Below are positions 8,337-15,621 of a stretch of 19,182 nucleotides of DNA, piece by piece. Each line of letters opens with the position of its first letter. Position 1 is the first letter of the stretch. The notes beneath the pieces are model-generated. The model did not search any database. It had not been told where the DNA came from and was given only the letters and a program-made list of their open reading frames with translations. The position numbers and the translations under genes were made by a program. Source of the stretch: an uncultured Eggerthellaceae bacterium (GTDB lineage Bacteria > Actinomycetota > Coriobacteriia > Coriobacteriales > Eggerthellaceae); assembly GCA_910584145.1 (NCBI GenBank), contig CAJTXX010000044.1:1-19182 (forward strand), given 5' to 3'.

Positions 8337-11300
8337 TCAGCGGCTGCGCGCCTCTATCTCGGCGACGATCTGCGCGCAGGGCAGCACGCGTATGTCGTTG
8401 CTCGGCATGGAGCGCATGAACACCTTCCCGTAGCTCTTCGACAGCAGACGCGCATCGGCCAGCACCACGATGCCCTGGTCGTCGGCTTTGCGCAGCAGGC
8501 GGCCTACGGCTTGCTTCACTTCCAGCACCGCTTGCGGCAACACCCAGGTACGCCATGCCGCGTCGTCGCGGGCGTTGCGCTCGCACGACAGCGGGTCGGT
8601 CGGCTTGCTGAACGGCAGTTTCGGCAGCACCACGCCGCGCAGCGTGGAGCCGGGCGCGTCGAAGCCTTCCCAGAAGCTCTTCAACGCGAACAGCGACAGC
8701 GTCTCGTCGGCGAGGAAATCGTCGCGCAGGCCCTTCACCGACACGCCCCAGCGCTGGCACACCAGGCGCAGGTCGGCGGTTTTCAAGTGCGGCTGCACAT
8801 CTTGGTAGCAGGCGTCCATCTCTTTGCGGTTGGTGAACAGCGTCAGCATGGAGCCGCCTTGGGCCACGTGCAGCTGTTTCAGCAGCTCCACGAGCTGGGG
8901 GATGTACGACGGCGAGGTGGGGTCGGGCAAGTCATTCGGCACGTAGATGGTCATGTTCTGGTCGAAGTCGAACGGCGAGCCCAAGGCCAGCGTGCTGGCG
9001 TGCGATTGCGACGAGGTGTTCAGGCCCATCGCGTTCAGGAACGGGTCGAACGAGCCGGCTACGGTCAGCGTGGCCGAGGCGTACACCACCGCGTGCGTGT
9101 TCACGTAGAGCGTTTCGTCTAGCTTGGCGCCCACGTTGTACAGCTGCGCCGTGAGCACGTTGCCGCCGCGGTCGGGCTTGCGGGCCAGCGTGGCAGCGTA
9201 CACGTAGGCATCCGACGGGTTCACGAAGATAGTGTCGGCCGCTGCGATCAGGTCCTTCAGCTCGTAGGCGGTGGCGGCTATCTCGCGCTGGATGGCGGCG
9301 GCGCCTTGCGCGTCTTCTAGGTAGCCCACCAGCTCTTGGCAGGCGGCCACCAGCTTCTCGGCGGTTTCGATCAGCGTGCGGGCCAGGCCGGTGAGGGCTT
9401 GGAACACTCCGCTGCGGCGCATCTCGGCGTTGATCCACAGATCGGTGTACTCGTAGCTCGAACGCTTCTGCGTGTCGAAGTACAGCAGGTCGCGCACGTG
9501 CGTGGCGAAGTCGGCCTCGGCCTGCGCGAATGCGGTGCCGGCGGCCTTCGCCTTGGCGGTAAGGGCGTAGAAGAGCGTGCCGAAATCGGCCTCGTTGGAG
9601 GCGGCGTTGGCGGGGTCGCCCGTGTCGGCTGCGGGGCCGACCACCGTGCGCTCGGCGCGGGCGAACATGCTGCGGGCGCTCTCGCCGTCCGACACGCGAG
9701 AGGCCAGGCTGTTCAGCGCGTCCACCGCTATCTCAAGCGACAGCGCGCGGCGCGCTTCGGCTTCGGCGCCGTGGGCCTCGTCCACCACCCAGTAGCGGAT
9801 GGGCGGCAGCAAGCCACCGTCGGCGGCCACATCGCAGAAGAACAGGCTGTGATTCGTCACCACGATGTCGGCCGTTTCGGCGCGGCGGCGTTGCCCGTGC
9901 ACGAAGCACGGCGCGCCGTAGAACGGGCATTTCCGGCGCATGCAGTCGTGGCTGGTGGTGGTTATGGCACGCCGCGGCAGCAGGCGGTAGTCGATCTTCA
10001 GCGAGTCGATGTCGTCGTATTCCGTTTGCTGGATGAACGAGAGCAGCGCGGCGATGGCGGGCGCCTGGGTGTGCTCTTCGTTCTGCACCGTCACCATGCG
10101 CGCGCCGTCGCGGGCGATGCGCTGCACCTTCCGCAGGCACGGGTAGTGGGTGAAACCCTTCAGCGGCGCGTAGGTCAGACGGCGGCCGAAGCGGCGCTCC
10201 AGCACGTCAGCCAGCGTCGGTAGCTCGTGGTAGATCAGCTGGTCGAGCAGGGCATTGCTCTTCGTTGCCACGCCCACGTTTATGTCGTTGCGCAGGGCGG
10301 TCAGGGCGGCGGGCACCAGGTACGCCATCGACTTGCCCACGCCGGTGCCGGCTTCCACCACCAGGTTGTCCGAGGTGGCGAAGGCCGTGCGCACCGCCTG
10401 AGCCATCGCCAGCTGCTCGTCGCGCTGCTGGTAGTCGGGGTACGCGTCGCCGATCAGCCCGGCAGCGCTGAACGCCGCGTCTATGTCGGCAGGCGTGGGG
10501 AATTCCAGCACCGCGAACGTGCCTTCAGCGGAAAGGTTGGCTGCGTGCGGGTTGTCATTCTGAGCCAGTGAAGCCGAGGCGGGGATAACGGCTGCGCGGG
10601 CATTCGTTTCAGATGGGGTGTCGCTAGAGGGGGTGCCGGTAGCAGGAGCGTGCTCAGCATCGCCACCATGGCCGCATGCGAGTTCCGAAGCGGCAGCGTT
10701 GCGCGCTTCGATCCCCTCAGCGGGGTCCATGCTGGCATGCGGGACGTCTGCCACGCTTTCCGCCGCAGCCTCCTCGGTTGCCTCTGGGCCGCAGCCGCGG
10801 CCGCTGCCGATGACCACCTCAGCTTGCGGCATCGCGCAAGCCGATGTTTCGCGCGGAACATCGCCGGCGAACGTCACGTTCCCTGCATGGGCCATCTCGC
10901 GCACGCTGATGCCCGCACGGTCGGCCAGCTCGGCCGATATCATCGTCGCTGCGTCGCGCTTGGGCTTGCCCGCGGTCTTCGCCACCGCCCGGCGCTCCTC
11001 TTTCAGCGAGAATGGCTCGAAAGCGGGGCGCTCAGCAGTTGAGCTTTCTTCTCCCTCTGCCGGCCCCTCCTTCCTCGCCGCTGCCCTGAGCTCCTCGTTG
11101 GCGAAATGCGCGAACACCGTGCCGGTCGGCCATTCCGTCGGCGGCGCTAACTGGGATATCTCGCGCACGAGCGGCGCGGGCATGGCCTGCACGCCGGCCA
11201 GCAGCAGGCGGTAGAGCGCGCAGGTAGCCGCTACATCCTCGTCGGCGCGATGCGTCGAGAGCGGTGCATCGAATGCGCGCACCAGGTCGATCAGCCGATG

Positions 11301-11789
11301 CGACCGCATGCGCGGGAGCGCGATGCGCGCCAGTTCCAGCGAATCGAGCCACGTATTCTCCAAAAGCGGATAACCCGCCGGGTGCTTGGTCGTGAAGCTG
11401 CGGTCGAAGCCAGCGTTATGCGCTACCAGCTTCGCATCGCCCACGAATTCCACCAGGCCAGCGAGCGCCGTCTGCGGGTCGGGGGCGTCGGCCACGTCAG
11501 CATCGTGGATGTCGGTCAGATGCGCCACGTCCTCAGGGATGGGCATCCCCGGGTTCACGAACGTGACGTACCAATCGACTATCTCGCCGCATTCCAGACG
11601 CGCGGCGGCGATCTGGGTCAGCTCGTCTTTCCGCACGGAGACACCGGTCGTCTCGGTGTCTATCACCACGATATTCCGGTCGAATGCGCCGAAGTCGCTG
11701 GTCGCGGCGCGCTCGGGCAGTGAGGCGTAGCGGGCTATCACCGCTTCCGGCGTGCCGTCCAGTGTGTGCTTTGCTATGTCCAGAGCCAT
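8337..11789 (-). CDS. dinG: DinG-family ATP-dependent helicase with N-terminal DEDDh 3'-5' exonuclease
   Basis: An 1150-residue repair enzyme combining a proofreading-type exonuclease with an XPD/DinG superfamily 2 helicase. Exonuclease residues: Asp44 and Glu46 (VVIDTETTG), His124 and Asp129 (AHNAGFD), His180 and Asp185 (HRADED). Helicase: Q-motif-like PDYQQR (451-456), Walker A EAGTGVGKS (479-487), DEAH at 670-673, and C-terminal motifs VVYASATL, SFWEGFDAPG and QAVGRLLRK. Four cysteines (551, 616, 621, 628) are placed as in the iron-sulphur cluster of XPD-like helicases. A low-complexity linker of about 200 residues (240-445) separates the two modules and makes it longer than usual. The start at 11789 is preferred over the in-frame ATG at 11867: it matches where homology should begin and has GGGAAG 6 bases upstream. 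Confidence 0.9.
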   Translation of the reverse strand: MALDIAKHTLDGTPEAVIARYASLPERAATSDFGAFDRNIVVIDTETTGVSVRKDELTQIAAARLECGEIVDWYVTFVNPGMPIPEDVAHLTDIHDADVADAPDPQTALAGLVEFVGDAKLVAHNAGFDRSFTTKHPAGYPLLENTWLDSLELARIALPRMRSHRLIDLVRAFDAPLSTHRADEDVAATCALYRLLLAGVQAMPAPLVREISQLAPPTEWPTGTVFAHFANEELRAAARKEGPAEGEESSTAERPAFEPFSLKEERRAVAKTAGKPKRDAATMISAELADRAGISVREMAHAGNVTFAGDVPRETSACAMPQAEVVIGSGRGCGPEATEEAAAESVADVPHASMDPAEGIEARNAAASELACGHGGDAEHAPATGTPSSDTPSETNARAAVIPASASLAQNDNPHAANLSAEGTFAVLEFPTPADIDAAFSAAGLIGDAYPDYQQRDEQLAMAQAVRTAFATSDNLVVEAGTGVGKSMAYLVPAALTALRNDINVGVATKSNALLDQLIYHELPTLADVLERRFGRRLTYAPLKGFTHYPCLRKVQRIARDGARMVTVQNEEHTQAPAIAALLSFIQQTEYDDIDSLKIDYRLLPRRAITTTSHDCMRRKCPFYGAPCFVHGQRRRAETADIVVTNHSLFFCDVAADGGLLPPIRYWVVDEAHGAEAEARRALSLEIAVDALNSLASRVSDGESARSMFARAERTVVGPAADTGDPANAASNEADFGTLFYALTAKAKAAGTAFAQAEADFATHVRDLLYFDTQKRSSYEYTDLWINAEMRRSGVFQALTGLARTLIETAEKLVAACQELVGYLEDAQGAAAIQREIAATAYELKDLIAAADTIFVNPSDAYVYAATLARKPDRGGNVLTAQLYNVGAKLDETLYVNTHAVVYASATLTVAGSFDPFLNAMGLNTSSQSHASTLALGSPFDFDQNMTIYVPNDLPDPTSPSYIPQLVELLKQLHVAQGGSMLTLFTNRKEMDACYQDVQPHLKTADLRLVCQRWGVSVKGLRDDFLADETLSLFALKSFWEGFDAPGSTLRGVVLPKLPFSKPTDPLSCERNARDDAAWRTWVLPQAVLEVKQAVGRLLRKADDQGIVVLADARLLSKSYGKVFMRSMPSNDIRVLPCAQIVAEIEARSR
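10842..10863. other. parS-like near-palindrome inside dinG
   Basis: TGTTTCGCGCGGAACA (10845-10860) differs from parS at three positions. It is nearly palindromic, and with arms CGA/TCG 10 of 11 base pairs match. On the minus strand it encodes DVPRETS in the dinG linker; a true parS in the same frame and strand gives NVSRETF, as in parB. It may be a decayed or weak ParB site, or chance. Confidence 0.3.
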
Positions 11790-11924
11790 CCGATTCTTCC
11801 CGGTTGCGTGCTTATCCGTTGCCGCGCCGCTTCTCGATAGTGCTTCTGCTGCGCGGCGCAGCGCCATGCTATTCTAATATGAACCGCCTTGTAGCGGCAG
11901 AATCCGCGATAGATCGGAGCCCCG

Positions 11925-12560
11925 GTGAGCGACTATTTCGGCAGATACGTCGATTTCCATACTGCATCCAAGAAGGAGGCCGGGCAGCTGCTCGGCGCCG
12001 ACAACATGATCGGCGATGTGCTCGATATCGAGTGCGGGATGGAGGATGGCGCGCACCGCGCGTGGCTTGTGAACCGGTTCGGCCAGCGTATCGGTATGCT
12101 CAACGCTGACGATTCGCGCGAGCTCAGCCTCGTTTCCGCGCGCGGGCTGCGCATGCGCGCGGTCCTCTCGTTCATCGCCTTCACCGACCATCCCGGCGAG
12201 GGGTTCTATTGGGGGCAGGTGGCCCTCATCTGCTTCGGGAAGGCGCACGAGGAGGCGTTCGGGCGCTTCATCGAGAAAGTGTCGCGGCGCATGGGCGACA
12301 ACGTGCGCACCGCGGTTGACCTCGGACCCGACACGGTGGCGCGCATCGTGGAGAGCGAAGGCGAGGACCTGCCCGACAAGACCGTGCCCATGTCGAAGAA
12401 GGAGAAGGACACTGCCATCATCAAATGCCGCCGCTCTGTCACCGACAAGCTGATAGAAACCGGCCGATCAGGCAACAAAGGCTGCTTCATAGCAAGCTGG
12501 ATATTCCTCCTAGCCCTCGTGACCATCCTCGTATTCACGCTGAAGTCCTGCTTCTTCTAG
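11925..12560 (+). CDS. Tail-anchored membrane protein, function unknown
   Basis: A 211-residue protein starting with GTG at 11925, with CGGAG (11915-11919) 5 bases upstream. Residues 1-120 form a compact soluble region containing VNRFGQRIGMLNADDSRELSL, loosely reminiscent of small beta-barrel (HIRAN-like) modules, but I would not name it. Residues 125-185 are charged and polar. One hydrophobic helix (about 188-205, ending LVTILVFTLKSCFF) at the very C-terminus makes it a likely tail-anchored protein with its domain in the cytoplasm. It is read divergently from dinG across a 135-bp gap. No catalytic motif is visible. Confidence 0.8.
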   Translation: MSDYFGRYVDFHTASKKEAGQLLGADNMIGDVLDIECGMEDGAHRAWLVNRFGQRIGMLNADDSRELSLVSARGLRMRAVLSFIAFTDHPGEGFYWGQVALICFGKAHEEAFGRFIEKVSRRMGDNVRTAVDLGPDTVARIVESEGEDLPDKTVPMSKKEKDTAIIKCRRSVTDKLIETGRSGNKGCFIASWIFLLALVTILVFTLKSCFF

Positions 12561-12749
12561 CCCGCGCTTCGCCGCACACGATCAGCGCGTCCGATCAGCA
12601 TCATGAGCTGACCAGCCCGAACATTTCACTCCGAAACTAGCGAGCAATAAATCCGCTATCCCTAGTTCCCAAAGCCTACCAACCAGCGGTACGGCTGAAT
12701 ATCCGCGCTCCTGTCGGATTCCCTCGACTTACTATCGAGTCCTCCCAGA

Positions 12750-13841
12750 TCAGCGCTCCTCCGCACGCTCGAGCGCATTCTGTATGAAGCCAGTGCATAG
12801 CTCGGGGAAGGAGATGCCTGCCACACGTGCCGCATCCGGAAGGAGCGATGTCTTCGTCATGCCCGGAAGCGTATTCGTCTCCAAGGCCCACGGATGACCT
12901 TCACTGTCCAGCAAGAAGTCGGTGCGCGACACGCCGCTGCATCCCAGCGCCTTATGCGCGCGCATGGCATACTGCTGTATCTCGGCCGTCTCCTTCTCGC
13001 CTATCCGCGCAGGGCAGATATGCTCCGACCCGCCCGGAGCGTATTTCGCCTCAAAATCATACGAAGCGTTCTTCGGGACGATCTCTATGATCGGCAGTGC
13101 CTTAACATCGTCGTTCCCCAACACGACCACCGTGAGCTCTGTCCCGCTCACATACCGCTCTATCAGAACCGTATCATCGAATTCAAAAGCCTTCTCGATC
13201 GCCCCAGCGATAGCATCAACTCCTTCTTCGATATACACCCCGACCGAGCTGCCCTCCGAAGCCGCCTTCACCGCGCACTTGCATGCACGAACAACTCCAC
13301 TATCGGCAGCATCACCCTCGGTACCATCAGCATCAGCAACATCAACGGCCCTAGCAGATGCAGTAGCATTACCAACAGAAGCAGACGACGCAGAAGAAGC
13401 ACTATCCCCGACGACACCCTCACTAGCAAAGCCCACTGCCGCAAGGACGTCCACTATATCAAAGCCATCAGCCTTCTTAACCACCGCAGACGGGGGAGTA
13501 GGGATCCCAACAGCCTCATATACAAGCTTCGCCGCGGTCTTATCCATGCAAACCGCGCTGGCGAACACGCCTGAGCCCGTATAAGGAAGCCCTATCGTCT
13601 CCAAGAAACCTTGAAGCGCCCCATCCTCTCCACCTCTACCGTGCATGCAGAGGAACGCAACATCAAATCCACCATCTATCAAGCGTTTCAGATCGTCCTG
13701 CTGCGCGGGATCGAGCCGCTCAACGTTGAACCCAGCTTCAAGAAGCGCTTCCTGAGCTCCATCACCTGACGCGAGCGATATCTTCCGCTCGCTACTGATA
13801 CCACCCGCGAGCAATGCCACTTTGATCTCTGCTGGATTCAT
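12750..13841 (-). CDS. ddl: D-alanine--D-alanine ligase
   Basis: A 363-residue ATP-grasp enzyme that joins two D-Ala for peptidoglycan precursors in the cytoplasm. Motifs: GGISSERKISLASG near the N-terminus; LCMHGRGGEDGALQGFLE and GLPYTGSGVFASAVCMDK; EGSSVGVYIEE; FEAKYAPGG, whose Tyr after Lys fits D-Ala rather than D-Lac specificity; RTDF; and ETNTLPGMTKTS. A low-complexity Ser/Ala/Asp insert of about 50 residues (13285-13430, rich in GCA/GAT-type codons) interrupts the central domain before VRACKCAVKAASEGSS. The start at 13841 (MNPAEIKVALL) is preferred because homology begins there; an in-frame ATG at 13853 is possible and neither has a clear ribosome-binding site. An upstream extended -10 box is at 13905-13913. 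Confidence 0.93.
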   Translation of the reverse strand: MNPAEIKVALLAGGISSERKISLASGDGAQEALLEAGFNVERLDPAQQDDLKRLIDGGFDVAFLCMHGRGGEDGALQGFLETIGLPYTGSGVFASAVCMDKTAAKLVYEAVGIPTPPSAVVKKADGFDIVDVLAAVGFASEGVVGDSASSASSASVGNATASARAVDVADADGTEGDAADSGVVRACKCAVKAASEGSSVGVYIEEGVDAIAGAIEKAFEFDDTVLIERYVSGTELTVVVLGNDDVKALPIIEIVPKNASYDFEAKYAPGGSEHICPARIGEKETAEIQQYAMRAHKALGCSGVSRTDFLLDSEGHPWALETNTLPGMTKTSLLPDAARVAGISFPELCTGFIQNALERAEER

Positions 13842-13904
13842 TATATCATACATTTGTTCTACTTTCGCCGTAGTTTCCAAGAAATACCAGCTCAAACACT
13901 GAGA

Positions 13905-13913
13905 AGTATAACA
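13905..13913 (-). promoter_or_regulatory. Extended -10 promoter of ddl
   Basis: On the minus strand, TGT-TATACT (13913-13905) within TTTGTTATACT, the same 11-mer found upstream of parA. Start near 13898 would give a leader of about 57 bases. There is no recognisable -35 box. Confidence 0.5.
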
Positions 13914-13994
13914 AAGAGCCCGGTATCCGCTCATCATCACTAAGCTGTTTGCGCAATTCACTTTCCCACTTCGCACTCTCCCGCTTCGCCGAGA

Positions 13995-14020
13995 AAGAAT
14001 GTTTCACGTGAAACATTCTT
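13995..14020. other. parS: parS site 2, 26-bp perfect palindrome
   Basis: Exact core at 14000-14015 with 5-bp mirrored arms (AAGAA / TTCTT). It lies upstream of the candidate ddl promoter. Confidence 0.95.
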
Positions 14021-14136
14021 ATGGTGCATTCGTGATAGATCAGCAAGAGCCATAACTTCCAGATCAAGCTAACAAGGGCTCGATCTCACGTACCTATTTA
14101 AACTTCTTCCTTATCTTCTGAGCAGTTCACGCAAAA

Positions 14137-14156
14137 AATGTTTCACGTGAAACATT
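14137..14156. other. parS: parS site 3, 20-bp palindrome
   Basis: Exact core at 14139-14154 with 2-bp mirrored arms. It lies at about -41 to -56 relative to the predicted rlmN start, just upstream of where RNA polymerase would bind, so ParB could affect this promoter. Confidence 0.95.
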
Positions 14157-14182
14157 CCAAGGCTACCAATAGTAACCTTCTG

Positions 14183-14188
14183 TATAAT
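14183..14188 (+). promoter_or_regulatory. rlmN -10 box, probable leaderless transcript
   Basis: A perfect TATAAT ends 6 bases before the ATG at 14195, so the predicted transcription start coincides with the A of the start codon. No Shine-Dalgarno sequence precedes that ATG. The -35 position (about 14160-14165) does not match the consensus. Confidence 0.55.
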
Positions 14189-14194
14189 CAGCTC

Positions 14195-15313
14195 ATGGAT
14201 ATTTACTCTTACACTCTGGAAGAACTTGAATCCACTTTCACTGAATTGAAATTGCCCAAGTACCGGGCGAAGCAGCTTTACGAGTGGCTCCATGTTCACA
14301 ACGCCTCATCTTATGATGAGATGAGCAATCTACCGAAGGCACTGCGGCAACAGCTCTCCCAGGCATTCCCCCTCTCCTCGACCGAAGTAGCCGAACGGCT
14401 CGTTTCGAGCGATGGGAGCCGGAAGTATCTGATGAGGCTCTCCGATGGAGCTGCGGTGGAAACTGTCGGCATTCCTTCTTCCACGCAAACGGAAGAGCAA
14501 GAAACCACGGCCAACCTCCAAGATGAACCTGATGAGCAGGAACCCGATGACTTCTCTCAAACAGGAGCATCTACTGAACATAAGCCGGGACGACTAACTG
14601 TATGCTTCTCTACTCAGGTTGGCTGCGGGATAGGATGTGAATTCTGCGCGACTGGGAAAGAAGGCTTCACGCGGAATCTCTCTGCACAGGAGATGATCGA
14701 CCAGATAGCATTCGTGCAGAAAGATTTCGGGCAACGAGTCAGCAATGTTGTTGCAATGGGTCAGGGAGAGCCCTTCCTCAACTACGAAGAGCTCATCAAA
14801 GCTCTTCGGCGCCTAAATACCGATGAAGGCTTCAAGATCGGTGCGCGGCATATCACGGTATCAACATGCGGCATTGTTGAGGGTATACGCAAGTTCACTA
14901 ACGAACCAGAACAATTCACCTTGGCAGTATCTCTGCATTCCGCTATCCAATCCAAACGAGATCAGCTTATGCCAGGCATGAAAAAACAGCCGCTCACGAA
15001 GCTGAGAGCAGCAATAGCTGATTACATTGCGGAGAAGAATCGACGAGTAACGTTCGAGTATCTCATGATAGATGGAGTGAACGATGCAGAGGAAGACCTT
15101 CTGAACCTCATCAACTTCTGCAACGGTCTTTTATGTCATGTCAACTTGATCCCGATGAATGAGACTGGGTCGTCTCTAAAGAGCTCTTCTTTGAAAACTA
15201 TCCAGCAATGGGTTAAGGAACTGGAATCTGAGCATATCTCAGCTACGATCAGAAATTCAAAAGGGTCCGATATAGCTGGAGCATGCGGACAGCTCAAACA
15301 ATCAAAGCTCTAA
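14195..15313 (+). CDS. rlmN: Dual-specificity 23S rRNA A2503 / tRNA A37 C2-methyltransferase
   Basis: A 372-residue radical-SAM enzyme that methylates C2 of A2503 in 23S rRNA, and A37 of some tRNAs in characterised members. The cluster motif CGIGCEFC gives Cys144, Cys148 and Cys151. The methyl-carrying Cys is Cys364 in GACGQL and its conserved partner is Cys137 in TVCFSTQVGC. GQGEPF, HITVSTCG, LAVSLHSA and LIPMNETG are present. An acidic insert (about residues 95-131) precedes the radical-SAM core. I chose the ATG at 14195 (MDIYSYTLEELE), where homology begins; the in-frame ATG at 14138 is merely the parS palindrome read as MFHVKH. Its stop codon lies inside parS hairpin 4, which doubles as terminator. 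Confidence 0.95.
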   Translation: MDIYSYTLEELESTFTELKLPKYRAKQLYEWLHVHNASSYDEMSNLPKALRQQLSQAFPLSSTEVAERLVSSDGSRKYLMRLSDGAAVETVGIPSSTQTEEQETTANLQDEPDEQEPDDFSQTGASTEHKPGRLTVCFSTQVGCGIGCEFCATGKEGFTRNLSAQEMIDQIAFVQKDFGQRVSNVVAMGQGEPFLNYEELIKALRRLNTDEGFKIGARHITVSTCGIVEGIRKFTNEPEQFTLAVSLHSAIQSKRDQLMPGMKKQPLTKLRAAIADYIAEKNRRVTFEYLMIDGVNDAEEDLLNLINFCNGLLCHVNLIPMNETGSSLKSSSLKTIQQWVKELESEHISATIRNSKGSDIAGACGQLKQSKL

Positions 15314-15343
15314 ATATTTCACGTGAAACATTTAGAGCTTTTT
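15304..15343 (+). terminator. parS: rlmN terminator built on parS site 4
   Basis: A 38-bp palindrome (15304-15341) with one mismatch (A15316 against C15329), centred on TATTTCACGTGAAACA (15315-15330), a parS core with one substitution. The left arm AAAGCTCTAAAT holds the last rlmN codons and its TAA stop; the right arm mirrors it and runs into TTTTT (15339-15343). It has the form of an intrinsic terminator whose stem is a parS site. The single substitution might weaken ParB binding. Confidence 0.8.
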
Positions 15344-15380
15344 CTCTCTTACATCCTAGTATCTACAAGTCATTCCCTTT

Positions 15381-15414
15381 CATCAAGAATGTTTCACGTG
15401 AAACATTCTTGATG
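15381..15414. other. parS: parS site 5, 34-bp perfect palindrome
   Basis: Exact core at 15390-15405 with 9-bp mirrored arms (CATCAAGAA / TTCTTGATG). There is no adjacent T-run. Confidence 0.95.
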
Positions 15415-15440
15415 TATTACAGGGTGAATAACATATCCCA

Positions 15441-15472
15441 CTCAGAAATGTTTCACGTGAAACATTTCTGAG
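15441..15472. other. parS: parS site 6, 32-bp perfect palindrome
   Basis: Exact core at 15449-15464 with 8-bp mirrored arms (CTCAGAAA / TTTCTGAG). It is centred 59 bp from site 5. Confidence 0.95.
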
Positions 15473-15556
15473 CAAAGTCATCAACTCATACTATATACAC
15501 TGTCTACCCGAGCTACTTGCATGAGTTTCTTTGTGTACCCAACATGCCAAGGAGGA

Positions 15557-15572
15557 TGTTTCACGTGAAACA
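15557..15572. other. parS: parS site 7, bare 16-bp core
   Basis: Exact core with no mirrored arms. It abuts the T-run of the parB terminator, sharing base 15572. Confidence 0.95.
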
Positions 15573-15598
15573 AAAAAGGCCACCTAAAAGGTGGCCTT
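15572..15598 (-). terminator. Intrinsic terminator of parB
   Basis: A 9-bp stem, AAGGCCACC (15576-15584) with GGTGGCCTT (15590-15598), with a 5-base loop. On the minus strand it ends in TTTTTT (15577-15572). It starts 23 bp beyond the parB stop codon. Confidence 0.9.
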
Positions 15599-15621
15599 GA
15601 TCCATCTAATACGAGAAAGCG

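Larger units (their letters stand above)
13842..14194. other. Divergent ddl / rlmN intergenic region
   Basis: This 353-bp gap carries the candidate ddl promoter (13905-13913, minus), parS site 2 (13995-14020), parS site 3 (14137-14156) and the rlmN -10 box (14183-14188, plus). I see no small gene. Open frames starting MFHVKH here are only parS read as codons. Confidence 0.75.
15314..15621. other. Convergent rlmN / parB intergenic region with four parS sites
   Basis: This 308-bp gap between converging genes holds parS sites 4, 5, 6 and 7 (15304-15341, 15381-15414, 15441-15472, 15557-15572) and the parB terminator (15572-15598). The 15473-15556 spacer is AT-rich and shows no gene. Confidence 0.85.

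Noticed and set aside
7177..9122. Long overlapping frames opposite or beside dinG and the membrane-anchored gene
   Set aside because: Arg/Pro/Ala-rich shadow translations of GC-rich genes without start signals or domains.
11790..11867. Longer dinG start at 11867
   Set aside because: The 26 extra residues are Arg/Ala-rich, the ATG lies only 4 bases from a TAGAAT box with no ribosome-binding site, and exonuclease homology begins later.
12561..12749. Terminator or small gene between the tail-anchored protein and ddl
   Set aside because: Only a 5-bp stem near 12722-12740 and no T-run; no frame with a ribosome-binding site.
14138..14194. Upstream start for rlmN giving MFHVKH...
   Set aside because: ATGTTTCACGTGAAACAT is the parS palindrome read as codons; no ribosome-binding site, and homology starts at 14195.
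15283..15471. 62-codon frame on the plus strand after rlmN
   Set aside because: It translates parS sites 4-6 and overlaps the rlmN terminator; not a gene.
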